DNA of 64,000 bases, taken from positions 1,426,001-1,490,000 of the forward strand of contig NZ_JAPEVI010000003.1 in NCBI RefSeq assembly GCF_026240905.1, read 5' to 3'. The stretch comes from Roseibium salinum (lineage in GTDB: Bacteria > Pseudomonadota > Alphaproteobacteria > Rhizobiales > Stappiaceae). Below, in pieces: positions 63,956 through 64,000 of this stretch. Each line of letters begins with the position of its first letter. Within the stretch, counting starts at the first letter, position 1. Position numbers and translations under genes: made by a program. The notes under the pieces were generated by a model. That model was not told the origin of the DNA. It saw nothing but the letters and a program-made list of their open reading frames with translations, and made no database searches.

Positions 63956-64000
63956 GCATTGATCCAATACGACAGATGCGACGCGCTTAGGATTATGAGT

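Overview
This 64 kb window has high G+C and carries gene families and gene orders typical of marine alphaproteobacteria. Examples are an alphaproteobacterial-style type VI secretion system (T6SS), the aminotransferase-hom-glpX-recJ order, a heterotetrameric sarcosine oxidase and a class I PHA synthase. A Stappiaceae/Roseibium-like host is my best guess, but there is no rRNA or other definitive marker. I saw no tRNA, rRNA, insertion sequence, phage gene or CRISPR array.

Layout. (1) Positions 1-18.4 kb hold a T6SS locus in two divergent arms. The minus arm is vgrG, a DUF6931-like gene, FHA gene tagH, tssK and the 5' end of tssL, which runs off the left edge. The plus arm is ompA-like, tssA, tssB, tssC, hcp, tssE, tssF, tssG and tssH/clpV. 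(2) Positions 18.5-28.1 kb hold six minus-strand genes converging on the T6SS: a membrane-anchored LytM/M23 peptidase, a CHASE2 adenylate cyclase, an exported protein of unknown function, an EF-hand caspase-like protease, a glycine-rich lipoprotein, and a caspase-Sel1-peptidoglycan-binding protein. (3) Positions 28.4-36.6 kb hold a GNAT acetyltransferase, an ornithine-cyclodeaminase homologue, a complete branched-chain-amino-acid-type ABC importer and a PPOX flavoprotein. (4) Positions 36.8-47.8 kb hold an M3 peptidase, a DUF423 protein, and a one-carbon block in which sarcosine oxidase soxBDAG releases formaldehyde and the divergent glutathione-dependent pathway (class III ADH, fghA) oxidises it. 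(5) Positions 47.8-52.1 kb hold two tandem copies of a NUDIX plus PiT phosphate-permease pair. (6) Positions 52.3-64 kb hold a nitrilase-family amidase, a small membrane protein, recJ, glpX, hom, an aminotransferase, a lipoprotein, phaC and a GGDEF/EAL protein.

Most interesting signal. The six-gene caspase/cyclase/LytM block looks wired to the T6SS in two independent ways. First, the cytoplasmic tail of the LytM protein carries an R-T-V-I-R-P motif resembling K-T-I-V-R-P in the TssL tail, where phosphothreonine is known to recruit the T6SS FHA protein in Agrobacterium. Second, CRP-type TGTGA-N6-TCACA sites lie upstream of the caspase operon (perfect, 28177-28192), upstream of the cyclase sub-operon (23426-23441) and upstream of tssB (8337-8352). 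The last two have a -10-like element centred exactly 31 bp away. This suggests a cAMP-controlled, envelope-sensing caspase/peptidoglycan module tied to T6SS expression and assembly.

Sequence quality. Eight conserved genes (vgrG, tssA, tssF, tssG, tssH, livF, soxB, recJ) are each broken by one single-base frameshift, five of them in G or A homopolymers. This pattern points to assembly indels rather than decay, so these genes are given as single genes with the shift noted.
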